Assembly: GCA_021390615.1 (NCBI GenBank)
Contig: JAJEJU010000024.1
Span: 1,302,001-1,366,000 of the forward strand
Origin: Rhodanobacteraceae bacterium ZG21-1
Lineage (GTDB): Bacteria > Pseudomonadota > Gammaproteobacteria > Xanthomonadales > Rhodanobacteraceae
Direction of reading: 5' to 3'
DNA: 64,000 bases
Numbering within the stretch: the stretch's first letter is position 1; each line of letters opens with the position of its first letter. Of this stretch, positions 51,652 to 61,092 are shown piece after piece. Below the pieces are notes generated by a model. That model had not been told where the DNA came from and did no database searches. It saw only the letters and a list, made by a program, of their open reading frames with translations. The translations under genes and the position numbers were made by a program.

Positions 51652-53202
51652 TTGATCTACGACGTGGTGATTGCCGGCGCAGGTCCGGTCGGCTTGTTCC
51701 TGGCCTGCGAGCTTCGGCTTGCCGGACGCTCGGTGCTGGTGCTGGAGCAGGCCGACGACCCGCATTCTCCCTTGAAGGGGCTCCCGTTCGGCATGCGCGG
51801 GCTTTCCGCGCCTACCGTTGAAGCGTTCTACCGTCGCGGGCTGCTGAGTGACCTCGCGATGCCGCAAGGCGTGCAAGGTGGGCCGGGTAAAGACGCTGCC
51901 GCGCCCGCAGAAACAGGGGCGCAGAAGCCGCGCCGTCAGGCCGGCCATTTCGCCGGCATTCCCTTCGATCACGCCAAGATCGACGCCTCGAAATGGCCGT
52001 ATCGTCTGCCTGGTCCGGCCGATACCCATATGGCGGCCGACATGCAGGGCATCGAAGCTGCCTTGGCCGCTCGCGCCAGCGCGACCGGGGTCGAGATCAG
52101 GCGCGGCGTCGGCGTCCAAGGTTTCGAAGCATCGAGCGAGCAAGTGGCCGTTCGCGCCGCTGACGAGGTTTTCCACGGGCGCTGGCTGGTCGGATGCGAC
52201 GGCGGTCGCAGCACGGTGCGCAAGGTCGGCGGATTCGAGTTCGCCGGCACCGATCCCGAATTCACCGGCTACTCGGTCCAGGTCGAGATGGCCGATCCGG
52301 ACAAGCTCGCCTTGGGCCGCCACTACACGCCGACCGGCATGTATTTCCAGTCGCAGCCCGGGACCATTGCGATGGTCGAGTTCGACGGAGGCGCGTTCCA
52401 TCGCAGCCAGCCGATCACGCAAGACCACGTGCAGGCGGTATTGCGCCGCATTGCCGGTACCGACATCACCCTGACGGCTCTGTTGCTTGCCACCACCTGG
52501 ACCGATCGCGCCTATCAGGCCACGGCTTATCGCAAGGGCCGGGTGCTGCTCGCCGGCGATGCCGCGCACATCCATTCTCCCTTGGGCGGCCAGGGACTCA
52601 ATCTCGGGCTTGGCGACGCGATGAACCTGGGCTGGAAGCTTGCCGCCACCCTCCGCGGCGATGCGCCCGCCGATCTGCTCGACAGCTATGCGCGCGAACG
52701 GCAGCCCCTGGGCGAGCAGGTGCTCGACTGGTCGCGCGCCCAGGTCGCATTGATGCAGCCGAGCAGGCAATCGCGAGCACTCGAAGCCATCATGCGCGAT
52801 CTGATCGACACGCGGGACGGCGCGACCTACTTCGCCGAGCGCGTGTGGGGGATCTCCACCCGCTACGAGCTGGGCGGCCAGCATCCCCTGGTCGGGCGCA
52901 GCGCTCCCGATTTCGAGCTGGCCGATGGAACCAGGCTCGGCGCCTTGCTTCGACAAGGAATCGGCGTGCTGCTGGACTTCGACGCCCGCAAGCCGCTGCA
53001 GTCGCTCGCGAGTGGCTGGAGCGGCCGGATCGACTATGTCGCAAGCGAACCCAGTGAGCGACTGGGCCTGAGTGCCGTGCTGGTGCGCCCGGACGGCATC
53101 GTTGCCTGGGCAGGCGAGGAAACTTCCGATCAAGAAGCCGCTGCGCAGGCGATGGCTCGATGGTTCGGCGCAGCCAATCCGCCGCGCAACGGGGCAGGCT
53201 GA
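51652..53202 (+). CDS. FAD-dependent aromatic monooxygenase (PHBH class A)
   Basis: 516 residues. N-terminal FAD-binding G-A-G-P-V-G, the D-G motif G-C-D-G-G-R-S-T-V-R, and G-D-A-A-H-I-H-S-P-L-G-G-Q-G-L-N-L-G define class A flavoprotein hydroxylases, which hydroxylate aromatic rings using NAD(P)H and oxygen. The C-terminal about 110 residues resemble the thioredoxin-like domain of phenol hydroxylase-type members. The start is a TTG at 51652; no ATG or GTG is placed to give the FAD strand. The substrate is unknown; the position near a MaiA-like gene is compatible with aromatic ring catabolism, but the two genes are convergent and may be unrelated. Confidence 0.9.
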   Translation: MIYDVVIAGAGPVGLFLACELRLAGRSVLVLEQADDPHSPLKGLPFGMRGLSAPTVEAFYRRGLLSDLAMPQGVQGGPGKDAAAPAETGAQKPRRQAGHFAGIPFDHAKIDASKWPYRLPGPADTHMAADMQGIEAALAARASATGVEIRRGVGVQGFEASSEQVAVRAADEVFHGRWLVGCDGGRSTVRKVGGFEFAGTDPEFTGYSVQVEMADPDKLALGRHYTPTGMYFQSQPGTIAMVEFDGGAFHRSQPITQDHVQAVLRRIAGTDITLTALLLATTWTDRAYQATAYRKGRVLLAGDAAHIHSPLGGQGLNLGLGDAMNLGWKLAATLRGDAPADLLDSYARERQPLGEQVLDWSRAQVALMQPSRQSRALEAIMRDLIDTRDGATYFAERVWGISTRYELGGQHPLVGRSAPDFELADGTRLGALLRQGIGVLLDFDARKPLQSLASGWSGRIDYVASEPSERLGLSAVLVRPDGIVAWAGEETSDQEAAAQAMARWFGAANPPRNGAG

Positions 53203-53636
53203 ACGCCTCACCTCGGGCATTTTCGACTACCCGCGCGGTAGCGATTCGATGGAAGAGGGCGCGGCTACGGGGCGCCGGCTGGATCGAGGCCGGGACCGGT
53301 GTGGCTGTCGTCGTCGATGCGCACTGACACCGCATGCTCTCTGCCGTGAAAAGCGGTTTGAAGCCCACGTAGCTCGAGTCGTGGCATAGGGGGCGCAGCT
53401 TTGCTGCTCGTCAGCGCCATTCCACCGAAGACCTCAGATCGTCGGCGATATTCATGACGTCTTCTAGGCGAGCCTGAGCGGCGGATTGGGCAGCGAGCCC
53501 CCGGACTGACAAGCGTCACTACGGATTCCGCCCATTCCCGAGCTGGATGAAATACCGGCGAGCTGGAAGCAGCGCGGCCGCCCCTGTACCTGAAAGGGAA
53601 ACGGCCGCGTGGACTTCTGGCCAACGCCAGGTCTGC
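53203..53636. other. Gene-free stretch between convergent genes
   Basis: About 430 bases with no convincing frame or hairpin. Nothing recognised. Confidence 0.4.
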
Positions 53637-54281
53637 TCAGGCCTTGTAGCCTGGCTGCTTGAACGGATGAGCTTCGGCGAATGCCGGGAGCTCGAAACAA
53701 CGCTTGGTCAAGGCGTCCACCTTGGGAAAAGGCGCCATGTCCAATTGGTAGAGATGGCCGGTAATGACCTGGCCGGCCATGCAGATGTCGGCGATGCCCG
53801 GTGCTTCGCCCAGCGCGAAGGGAGCCGCCGGGCGTCGGTCGAGCAGCCGCTCGTAGGTCGCCAGGCCTTCTGCCGCCCAATGCCGGCACCAGGACTCGAT
53901 GGCCGCCGTGTCGGCGCCGAACGCCGTGGCGAGATGCTTGCGCACGCGCGGCACCACCAGGGGATGGGCGTCGGCCACCGAAACCAGCGCCAGCGACCGG
54001 GCGTAGGCACGTTCCCTGACGTCCGTCGGCAACAGCCGCGGTTCCGGCTGGATCTCGTCGAGATATTCCATGATCGCCATCGACTGGAAAATCCGCTGGC
54101 CCTCGTGGACGAAGGTGGGCACTACGTGTTCTGCGTTGACTGCGGCATAGCCGGCGTCGAACTGGCGCCCCGACAGGATGTCGACTTCGATTTCGTCGAA
54201 GGGCAGTTGCTTCAACGCCAGGGCGACGCGCACACGGAATGCGGCATTCGAACGCCAGAAGCCATAGAGCTGGATAGTCAC
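53637..54281 (-). CDS. Maleylacetoacetate isomerase-like glutathione S-transferase (zeta class)
   Basis: 214 residues. N-terminal thioredoxin fold with Y-G-F-W-R-S-N-A-A-F-R-V-R, the zeta-class active-site serine motif, and V-P-T-F-V-H-E-G and Q-S-M-A-I-M-E-Y-L for glutathione binding; all-helical C-terminal half. It isomerises maleylacetoacetate or maleylpyruvate in tyrosine/gentisate breakdown, or is a general GST. GTG 54281 is preceded by AAAGGA at good spacing. It lies 67 bases after aceF on the same strand, in a likely operon with the pyruvate dehydrogenase genes, an unusual partnership. Confidence 0.82.
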   Translation of the reverse strand: MTIQLYGFWRSNAAFRVRVALALKQLPFDEIEVDILSGRQFDAGYAAVNAEHVVPTFVHEGQRIFQSMAIMEYLDEIQPEPRLLPTDVRERAYARSLALVSVADAHPLVVPRVRKHLATAFGADTAAIESWCRHWAAEGLATYERLLDRRPAAPFALGEAPGIADICMAGQVITGHLYQLDMAPFPKVDALTKRCFELPAFAEAHPFKQPGYKA

Positions 54282-54348
54282 GGGGGAGGGTCCTTTGTGC
54301 GGGTTTAGGGGATGCCTTGCGTAAGCTACGGCAGCCTGCCAGCGTCGT

Positions 54349-55695
54349 TCACAGCAAAACGCGGCGAAAGTCGCCAAGCAAGCGAGCCAGTTCGGCGGTG
54401 AAGCGCGCTGCGGCCGCACCATCGACGACACGATGGTCATAGGACAGCGACAGGGGAAGCAGCAGGCGCGGCTGGAATGCGCTGCCGTCCCATACCGGCT
54501 GGATGGACGAGCGGGAGACGCCGAGGATGGCGACCTCCGGAGCATGCACGATAGGCGTGAACGCGGTGCCGCCGATGCCGCCCAGCGAACTGATCGAGAA
54601 ACAGCCGCCCTGCATATCGACGGGCTGCAGCCTGCCATCACGCGCACCGGCGGCGAGCGATGCCGCTTCGCGCGCGATCTCGCGCAGGCCCTTCTGGTCG
54701 GCATGGCGCAGCACCGGCACCAGCAGGCCCCGCGGCGTGTCGGTCGCAAAGCCGATGTGGCAGTAGCGCTTCAGGATCAGGGTTTCTCCATCCTCGTCGA
54801 GGGAGGCATTGAATGGCGGGAAGCGCTTGAGCAGCACCGCTGAGGCCATGATCAGAAAGGCCAGCAGGGTGATCTTGGCATCACCGGGTGGCTGCTCCCG
54901 ATTGAGCTGGGTGCGGAAGGCCTCTAGCTCCGTGATGTCGGCCTGGTCGTGCTGGGTAACATGCGGTATGACCGCCCAGTTCCGCGCAAGGTTGGCGCCG
55001 GACAGTTGCTGGATGCGGCTGAGCGGCTGCCGTTCGACCGCACCGAACTGGGCGAAGTCCACACGCGGCCAGGGCGGCAGGTTCATGCCTCTCCCCGACG
55101 CCGGCGGAGCCGCCGCCTCGATGCGCTCGCCGCTGGCTGATAAAACGTTGCGCACATAGGCGTCCACGTCGCCGCGCAGAATGCGACCGTTGCGCCCGCT
55201 GCCGGCGACCTGGGCCAAAGGCACGCCAAGCTCGCGGGCTCGTTGGCGCACCACCGGGCTTGCATACGGCAGATTGCCGGGTGCGGCGGGCAGGGCATCC
55301 GACGCCACGGTGGGCAGGCTCGGCTCGGTGCGCACTCGTGCGGCTGGTTCGGGGGTGACGACCGTAGCCGCTATCGCCGTAGCCGCCTCGGCTTTGTCAG
55401 CTTTGGCGGAATGCGTGGCTTCGACGGTGGCTGCTGTACCGTCAGCCGCTGGCTCAGCCACCTCGACTAGCGCAATCAGGTCACCTTCGGAAAGCGTGTC
55501 GCCGAGGCGGGCCTTCCATGCCCTGACGATTCCCGCCACCGAAGTGGGCACCTCCATGGTGGCCTTGTCCGACTCAAGCGTGATGATGCCCTGATCGACC
55601 TTGACGCGATCGCCCAGCTTGACCAGCAGTTCGATGACGGGAACGTCGCGGGAGCCGCCAAGGTCGGGCACGCGCACTTCTTTCAGGTGGTCCAT
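54349..55695 (-). CDS. aceF: Pyruvate dehydrogenase complex dihydrolipoamide acetyltransferase (E2)
   Basis: 448 residues. One lipoyl domain (Lys44 in E-S-D-K-A-T-M-E-V-P), an Ala/Thr/Glu-rich linker, a peripheral-subunit-binding domain (Y-A-S-P-V-V-R-Q-R-A-R-E-L-G, then G-R-N-G-R-I-L-R-G-D-V), and the catalytic domain ending S-Y-D-H-R-V-V-D-G with the HxxxD active site. Shorter than E. coli AceF, which carries three lipoyl domains. ATG 55695 follows a GAGA-type site; an ATG at 55719 is possible. Downstream of aceE by 68 bases; no lpd follows, so dihydrolipoamide dehydrogenase must come from elsewhere. Confidence 0.95.
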   Translation of the reverse strand: MDHLKEVRVPDLGGSRDVPVIELLVKLGDRVKVDQGIITLESDKATMEVPTSVAGIVRAWKARLGDTLSEGDLIALVEVAEPAADGTAATVEATHSAKADKAEAATAIAATVVTPEPAARVRTEPSLPTVASDALPAAPGNLPYASPVVRQRARELGVPLAQVAGSGRNGRILRGDVDAYVRNVLSASGERIEAAAPPASGRGMNLPPWPRVDFAQFGAVERQPLSRIQQLSGANLARNWAVIPHVTQHDQADITELEAFRTQLNREQPPGDAKITLLAFLIMASAVLLKRFPPFNASLDEDGETLILKRYCHIGFATDTPRGLLVPVLRHADQKGLREIAREAASLAAGARDGRLQPVDMQGGCFSISSLGGIGGTAFTPIVHAPEVAILGVSRSSIQPVWDGSAFQPRLLLPLSLSYDHRVVDGAAAARFTAELARLLGDFRRVLL

Positions 55696-55763
55696 GCTTA
55701 TCTCTGTGATCGTGCCCATGCAGCGGCGCCCAACCGAATCGCCGGCGCAGCCAGCCTCTGGCC

Positions 55764-58436
55764 CTATGCCGTGGCCGGATTGGGCTTTTCCGGATCGATG
55801 CCGAAAGCCTGGATGGCCTGGGCAACCCGGGCGCGCGGCACCTGCCCGTCGTCGGCCAGGGCCTTGAGCGCCGCCAGCGCGATGAACTGCCGATCCACCT
55901 CGAAGAAGCTGCGCAGCGATGCCCGCGTGTCGGAACGGCCGAAGCCATCCGTGCCCAGCGCGACGAAGCGGCGATCGTCGATGAAAGGACGGATCTGGTC
56001 GCTGACGATCTTCATGTAGTCGGTGGCGACCACCACCGGGCCCGGGCGGCCCGCCAAACAGGCCTGCACGTACGGAATGCGCGGCTCGTCTTCCGGGTGC
56101 AGCATGTTCCAGCGCTCGACGGCGAGACCGTCGCGACGGACCTCGTTGAGGCTGGTCGCGCTCCACACGTCGCAAACCACCGCGTAGTCCTTCTCCAGCA
56201 GCTCGGCGGCCGCCAGTACCTCGTTGAGGATGGCGCCGCTGCCCATCAGCTGCACCCGCGGCGTCTTCTTCGCTGTCTTGCCGCCTTCGCGCAGCAGATA
56301 GAGGCCCTTGAGAATGCCCGCTCCCGCGCCGTCCGGCATGGCCGGGTGAGGGTAGTTCTCGTTGAGCAGGGTGATGTAGTAGTAGATGTCCTCCTGCTCG
56401 ACGAACATGCGGCGCATGCCGTCCTGCACGATCACCGCGAGTTCGTAGGCGAAGGTCGGGTCATAAGAAATGCAGCTGGGAATGACCGACGACAGCACGT
56501 GGCTGTGGCCGTCGTCGTGCTGCAGGCCTTCGCCCATCAGGGTGGTGCGCCCCGAGGTCGCGCCGAGCAGGAAGCCGCGCGTCCTGGCATCGGCCGCGGC
56601 CCAGGCCAGATCGCCCACGCGCTGCAGGCCGAACATGGAATAGAAGATGTAGAACGGGATCGTGGTCAGCGCATGATTGCTGTAGGACGTGCCCGCGGCG
56701 ATCCACGAGGAGATCGCGCCCGACTCGTTGATGCCTTCCTGCAGGATCTGCCCGTCCTTGGCCTCCTTGTAATAGCTCAGCTGGCCCGCGTCCTGCGGCG
56801 TGTAGAGCTGGCCCAGATAGGAATGGATGCCGATCTGGCGGAACAAGCCCTCCATGCCGAAGGTGCGCGACTCGTCCGGCACGATGGGGACGACGAGCTT
56901 GCCCAGCTCGGGGTCCTTCAGCAGCATGCTCAGGATGCGCACGAAGGCCATGGTGGTGGATTGCCCGCGCTCGCCGCTTCCCTGCAGCAGGCCGGCGAAA
57001 GTCTTGAGCGCGGGAACGGGCAGCGTCGGCACCTGATGGATGCGCGCAGGCAACTGGCCGCCGAGGGCGCGGCGCCGTGCCGCGAAGTAGCGGGCTTCCT
57101 CGCTGTCCGGGACAGGCCGCAGGTACGGCATCTCCTCCAGCTGTGCGTCGCTGACCGGCAGGGCGAAGCGATCGCGAAACGCACGCACCGCGTCAGCACT
57201 CATCTTCTTCAGCTGGTGATTGATGTTCTGGCCTTCGCCCGCCTCGCCCATGCCGAAGCCTTTGACGGTCTTGGCCAGGATCACCGTGGGTCGCCCGCTG
57301 GTGGCGACCGCCTGCGCGTAGGCGGCGTAGACCTTTTCGGGATCGTGGCCGCCGCGAGTGAGCTGCCAGATCTCGTCGTCGGACATGTCGGCGACCAGCG
57401 CCAGCAGCTCCGGATACCTGCCGAAGAAATGCTCGCGCACGTAGGCGCCGTTCTGCGACTTGAAGGTCTGATAGTCGCCGTCGACGCACTCCATCATGCG
57501 CTGGCGCAGCAGGCCGCTGGCATCTTTCGCCAGCAAGGCATCCCAGCCGCTGCCCCAGATCACCTTGATGACCTGCCAGCCGGCCGCATGGAAGGTGCCT
57601 TCCAGTTCCTGGATCACCTTGCCATTGCCGCGCACCGGGCCGTCGAGGCGTTGCAGATTGCAGTTGACCACGAAGATCAGATTGTCGAGCCGCTCGCGGC
57701 CGGCCACCGAAATCGCCGCGAGAGATTCGGGCTGGTCCATCTCGCCATCGCCGAGGAAGGCCCAGACCTTGCGTCCCTGCGCTTCCTTCAGTCCGCGGTA
57801 TTCCAGATAGCGCATGTAACGCGCCTGGTAGGCGGCGGTCAGCGGACCCAGTCCCATCGACACGGTAGGGAACTGCCAGAAGTCGGGCATCAGGCGCGGA
57901 TGCGGGTAGGACGACAGGCCGGCGAGCACCGATTCGCGCCGGAAGTTGTCCATCAGCGCTTCGCTGAGGCGGCCTTCGACAAAGGCTCGGCCGTAGATGC
58001 CGGGCGCCGAATGGCCCTGGATGTAGACCAGGTCGCCGTCGAAGTCGTCGGTGCGCCCGCGAAAGAAATGATCGAAACCCACGTCATAGAGCACGGCAGC
58101 GGATTGGTAGGTGGCGATGTGGCCGCCCACGTTCGAGTGCTTGCCGGCGCGCAACACCATGACCATCGCGTTCCAGCGGATGTACGCATTAAGGCGGCGC
58201 TCGACGGCAAGGTCACCGGGGTAATTCGGCTGCCGTTCGCGCGCGATGGTATTGACGTAGGCCGTGGTCACCCGTCGATGCAGGTCGCCGTGGCGGCTGA
58301 CGTCGAAGTCGCTCAGCTGATCGATCAGGTAATGCGCCCGCGCCCGCCCGTCGGCCTTATTCACCGCTTCGAAGGCCTCGACCCATTCGCGGGTTTCCAC
58401 GGGGTCGATATCGGATTGCACGATGGGATCATTCAC
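55764..58436 (-). CDS. aceE: Pyruvate dehydrogenase E1 (homodimeric)
   Basis: 890-residue homodimeric-type E1: pyruvate decarboxylation on thiamine diphosphate and transfer of the acetyl group to E2. The TPP motif is G-D-G-E-M-D-Q-P-E ... N-C-N, and the body (E-F-E-A-V-N-K type N-terminus here A-F-E-A-V-N-K, R-G-E-F- region H-S-A-P-G-I-Y-G-R-A) is typical. GTG 58436 has a GGAGG site at 5 to 6 bases and starts the homologous sequence; the frame runs on upstream through the regulatory region. It is divergent from marR with palindromic sites between them. Confidence 0.96.
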   Translation of the reverse strand: MNDPIVQSDIDPVETREWVEAFEAVNKADGRARAHYLIDQLSDFDVSRHGDLHRRVTTAYVNTIARERQPNYPGDLAVERRLNAYIRWNAMVMVLRAGKHSNVGGHIATYQSAAVLYDVGFDHFFRGRTDDFDGDLVYIQGHSAPGIYGRAFVEGRLSEALMDNFRRESVLAGLSSYPHPRLMPDFWQFPTVSMGLGPLTAAYQARYMRYLEYRGLKEAQGRKVWAFLGDGEMDQPESLAAISVAGRERLDNLIFVVNCNLQRLDGPVRGNGKVIQELEGTFHAAGWQVIKVIWGSGWDALLAKDASGLLRQRMMECVDGDYQTFKSQNGAYVREHFFGRYPELLALVADMSDDEIWQLTRGGHDPEKVYAAYAQAVATSGRPTVILAKTVKGFGMGEAGEGQNINHQLKKMSADAVRAFRDRFALPVSDAQLEEMPYLRPVPDSEEARYFAARRRALGGQLPARIHQVPTLPVPALKTFAGLLQGSGERGQSTTMAFVRILSMLLKDPELGKLVVPIVPDESRTFGMEGLFRQIGIHSYLGQLYTPQDAGQLSYYKEAKDGQILQEGINESGAISSWIAAGTSYSNHALTTIPFYIFYSMFGLQRVGDLAWAAADARTRGFLLGATSGRTTLMGEGLQHDDGHSHVLSSVIPSCISYDPTFAYELAVIVQDGMRRMFVEQEDIYYYITLLNENYPHPAMPDGAGAGILKGLYLLREGGKTAKKTPRVQLMGSGAILNEVLAAAELLEKDYAVVCDVWSATSLNEVRRDGLAVERWNMLHPEDEPRIPYVQACLAGRPGPVVVATDYMKIVSDQIRPFIDDRRFVALGTDGFGRSDTRASLRSFFEVDRQFIALAALKALADDGQVPRARVAQAIQAFGIDPEKPNPATA

Positions 58437-58524
58437 GGGGACCTCCGGATGGGCGCAGCTGGCCGCGTCGCGCAAGGCGACGGCCTGGACGGATGGGCGA
58501 GGCGCCTGGGGCAGCGCCGGCATA

Positions 58525-58542
58525 CGATTGCAATTGCAATCG
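58525..58542. promoter_or_regulatory. Perfect 18-bp palindrome, MarR operator 1
   Basis: CGATTGCAATTGCAATCG is fully self-complementary. It sits 89 bases before the aceE start and about 65 before marR, between the divergent genes. MarR-family operators are perfect or near-perfect palindromes of this size with TTGCAA half-sites. Confidence 0.72.
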
Positions 58543-58569
58543 ATGCCGGGGAATCATGCCGCGATATAA

Positions 58570-58581
58570 TTGCGATTGCAA
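58570..58581. promoter_or_regulatory. Second TTGC...GCAA site, MarR operator 2
   Basis: TTGCGATTGCAA repeats the core of operator 1 with altered centre, 26 bases before the marR ATG and next to a TATAAT-like sequence (58564-58569). Repression of marR itself is likely. Confidence 0.55.
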
Positions 58582-58607
58582 CTCACTGGATGCGGGAGGC
58601 ATCGCCC

Positions 58608-59063
58608 ATGACGAACCCGAAACCGGATCTCTGGTTTTCCTTCGTGCGCTCGCATCGCGCGCTGATCCGCGAGATCGAGCGACGGCTGGCCGAAGCCGGT
58701 TTGCCCGCCTACGGCTGGTATGACGCTTTGTGGGGTGTTGAGAGCGGCAAGAACGGCACGCGGCGCATGCACGAACTGGCCGACGCCCTGGTGATCGAGC
58801 GCTACAACCTCACGCGCCTGGTGGATCGCCTGGAGCAGGAGGGGCTGGTCACGCGCGCGCGATCGCCCGAGGACGGTCGCGCGGCCTATGTCACCATCAC
58901 CGAAGCCGGCCGCTCGCTGCGCAAGCGCATGTGGAAGATCTACGAGACTGCGGTGAACGAGCTGTTCCTTCCTCAGTTCGACATAAAGGCGCAGCGTGAG
59001 GTTTCGGAAGCTCTGGACCAAGCCGCACTGGCGGCGCGCCAATCCTCGCAGTCCGTGCAGTAA
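58608..59063 (+). CDS. MarR-family transcriptional regulator
   Basis: 151 residues. Winged helix with G-T-R-R-M-H-E-L-A-D-A-L-V-I-E-R-Y-N-L-T-R-L-V-D-R-L-E-Q-E-G-L-V and wing R-S-P-E-D-G-R-A-A-Y-V-T-I-T-E-A-G. GGGAGG lies 7 bases before ATG 58608. It is divergent from aceE, and the palindromes between them suggest it represses aceE-aceF-maiA and itself. Phenolics and other aromatic acids are common MarR signals, which would agree with the maiA and monooxygenase neighbours, but this is inference. Confidence 0.93.
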   Translation: MTNPKPDLWFSFVRSHRALIREIERRLAEAGLPAYGWYDALWGVESGKNGTRRMHELADALVIERYNLTRLVDRLEQEGLVTRARSPEDGRAAYVTITEAGRSLRKRMWKIYETAVNELFLPQFDIKAQREVSEALDQAALAARQSSQSVQ

Positions 59064-59224
59064 CGTCCCTTTCCAAAACCGGAGGCGTGTTGCGCGGCAG
59101 ATCGCCGACGCCTCCGCTAACCAGACTGCCGAGCCCGATTAGGGCGGACCCCAGCCTTGCGCTGCGTGCGGCGTGACTGAAGTGGCCATGTCGGCGTGAT
59201 TTGCCTATTGCAGTTCGTGAGTGG

Positions 59225-60325
59225 CTAACGCAATTCGTCGATGTGCTTCTGCATGTCGTCCTTCCGCATGGGGTCGGTTTGAGCAGGCAACATCTGTTCG
59301 AGGATCGCCAGCTGCGCCGCGTCCAGTGCCTTCTTGGCCGACGTCTTGATGTCCGGCGCGACGCCCACGCCCTCCCAGTCGCCATGCGTGACTGGATTGA
59401 TCGGACGCCCCGACGGGACAAACATCATGAAGTGTTCGCTCAAGCGTTGCGGCGAACCGGCATGCGCGGCTCCGGCCGTAGTCTCGCCGACGATCTTGGC
59501 GCGACCGGCGTTCTTCAATGCGTAAGCGAAGTCTTCGCAGCCCGAGATGGTATCGCTGCTGGTCAGCACGTAGAGCTGACGCGCCTGGCCGTATCGCCTG
59601 CCGGGCACACTGGCCGTCGTCCAGCGTTCTTCCGTGTGATTTTCCGTACGGAAGTAAATGTCATTGAGGTGGGTCGGCTTGTCGAACAGATAGCTCGCCA
59701 GCAGCATCACCGTGTCCGGATCGCCGCCCTGGCATTCGCGCAGATCGACAATCAACGCGTCGGTGTCGCCGAGCAAGGTCATTGCAGCGGCGATGCGTTC
59801 GGCAGCCTGCTGCGGCCGGCCAAACGCGTGCAGGTCCAGCAGGCCGATGTTGAAATGCAGCCGACCGACATTGGCGAAGCCGTAGTTCACCTGTTTCTGG
59901 TGCAAGGCCTCATCGGCCTGTTCCTGCGGTGATGGGTCGTCCCCCTGTCCTGCGGGGACGGCATGTTCGAAGTAACGGATCTCCAGATGCTTGTCATGCG
60001 TCAGGCTCTGCAGATCGTCGGTCAGCGTTTCCGCCAATTTTTCCGCACTGTCGATGGCATCGAAATCTCCGCGCGACATACGCTGGCGCAGGTCTTTCTC
60101 GATCAGCGCGGCCTTGTCCGGGAACACATAAGCGCGATTCAGATTGGCGATGACGCCATCGATGACGGCCTGGCGCGTCGGCTTGTCGACGGGCATATCC
60201 CGTTGTGGCGGCTCATGCGGCGGCCCTGCATCCGGCGGGTCGGGCAAGGCCAGCACGGCGATGCTGCCCAGCACCGACATGCCGGCCACGGCCAGGGCGA
60301 TAACGAGCTTGGTTCTTTTATTCAT
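59225..60325 (-). CDS. Exported S41-family peptidase (CtpA/IRBP-like)
   Basis: 366 residues. Signal anchor (L-V-I-A-L-A-V-A-G-M-S-V-L-G-S-I-A-V-L), then a Pro-rich spacer, a helical N-terminal domain (V-I-A-N-L-N-R-A-Y-V-F-P-D-K as in retinoid-binding/S41 proteins), and the catalytic core (D-A-L-I-V-D-L-R-E, then L-T-S-S-D-T-I-S-G-C-E-D-F-A-Y, Ser nucleophile). No PDZ domain is evident. GGAGGA at 7 bases precedes ATG 60325. It follows the BaeSR-like pair by about 100 bases on the same strand and may be a member of that regulon. Confidence 0.85.
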   Translation of the reverse strand: MNKRTKLVIALAVAGMSVLGSIAVLALPDPPDAGPPHEPPQRDMPVDKPTRQAVIDGVIANLNRAYVFPDKAALIEKDLRQRMSRGDFDAIDSAEKLAETLTDDLQSLTHDKHLEIRYFEHAVPAGQGDDPSPQEQADEALHQKQVNYGFANVGRLHFNIGLLDLHAFGRPQQAAERIAAAMTLLGDTDALIVDLRECQGGDPDTVMLLASYLFDKPTHLNDIYFRTENHTEERWTTASVPGRRYGQARQLYVLTSSDTISGCEDFAYALKNAGRAKIVGETTAGAAHAGSPQRLSEHFMMFVPSGRPINPVTHGDWEGVGVAPDIKTSAKKALDAAQLAILEQMLPAQTDPMRKDDMQKHIDELR

Positions 60326-60426
60326 CACACATTCCTCCATCCGCCGGTGTTGACGATCGACGGACCCAGCCTGTGGCAACAATGTGGGGGAATTGTGTGG
60401 GTGCTTCGGTTTCGGTCGCGAAGAGC

Positions 60427-61092
60427 TCAGAGATCGACGCGGTAGCCCAGGCCGTAGATGGAGTGGATGACCTCGACGTCCGGCAACACCGTGGCGAGCT
60501 TGCGCCGCAGGTTCTTGATGTGCGTATCGATGGCGCGGTCGTTGACCTCAAGATTGTCGCTCCTGGCAATGTCCAGCAGCTGCGCGCGAGAGAAGGCTGT
60601 GCCAGGCCGTTTCGCCATCACGGCCAGCACGTTGTATTCGCTTGGCGTCAAATCAAGCCATTGCGAGCCCACCCGGATCGCGCGCGCAGACTCGTCGACC
60701 TGCATGAGCGGGCCGCTCGCTGCGGCACCGCCTGCACGCCGCAATATCGTCTTGATGCGCGCGACGAGCTCGCGAGGGCTGAAGGGCTTGCACACGTAGT
60801 CGTCGGCACCGGCTTCCAGGCCGAGCAGACGGTCGACTTCTTCGATCCGCGCGGTCAGCATGAGGATGGGCACATCGGAGAACTCGCGTACGGCCCGGCA
60901 TAAAGCAAGGCCGTCGAGGCCAGGGAGCATCAGATCGAGCACGATCAGGTCAGGCATCGCGCGGCGTATGCTGGCGAGCGCAGCCTTGCCGTCGGCGATC
61001 ACTTCGGCCGCAAATCCTGCCGCAATGACATAGTCCGCGATGATCGCCGCGAGGTCGCTTTCATCCTCGACGATAAGGATTTTCCTGTTCAT
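60427..61092 (-). CDS. OmpR-family response regulator (BaeR-like)
   Basis: 221 residues. Receiver with V-E-D-E-S-D, phosphoacceptor L-V-L-D-L-M-L-P-G-L-D-G, K in V-C-K-P-F-S-P-R-E-L, and OmpR winged helix with L-T-P-S-E-Y-N-V-L and I-D-T-H-I-K-N-L-R-R-K-L. Resembles BaeR/envelope-stress regulators. The kinase stop overlaps its ATG (ATGA). Confidence 0.94.
   Translation of the reverse strand: MNRKILIVEDESDLAAIIADYVIAAGFAAEVIADGKAALASIRRAMPDLIVLDLMLPGLDGLALCRAVREFSDVPILMLTARIEEVDRLLGLEAGADDYVCKPFSPRELVARIKTILRRAGGAAASGPLMQVDESARAIRVGSQWLDLTPSEYNVLAVMAKRPGTAFSRAQLLDIARSDNLEVNDRAIDTHIKNLRRKLATVLPDVEVIHSIYGLGYRVDL

Noticed and set aside
56097-58607. Rightward frame running opposite aceE into marR
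   Set aside because: Everything before ATG 58608 is antisense of aceE; the MarR domain starts at 58608 with its own ribosome binding site.
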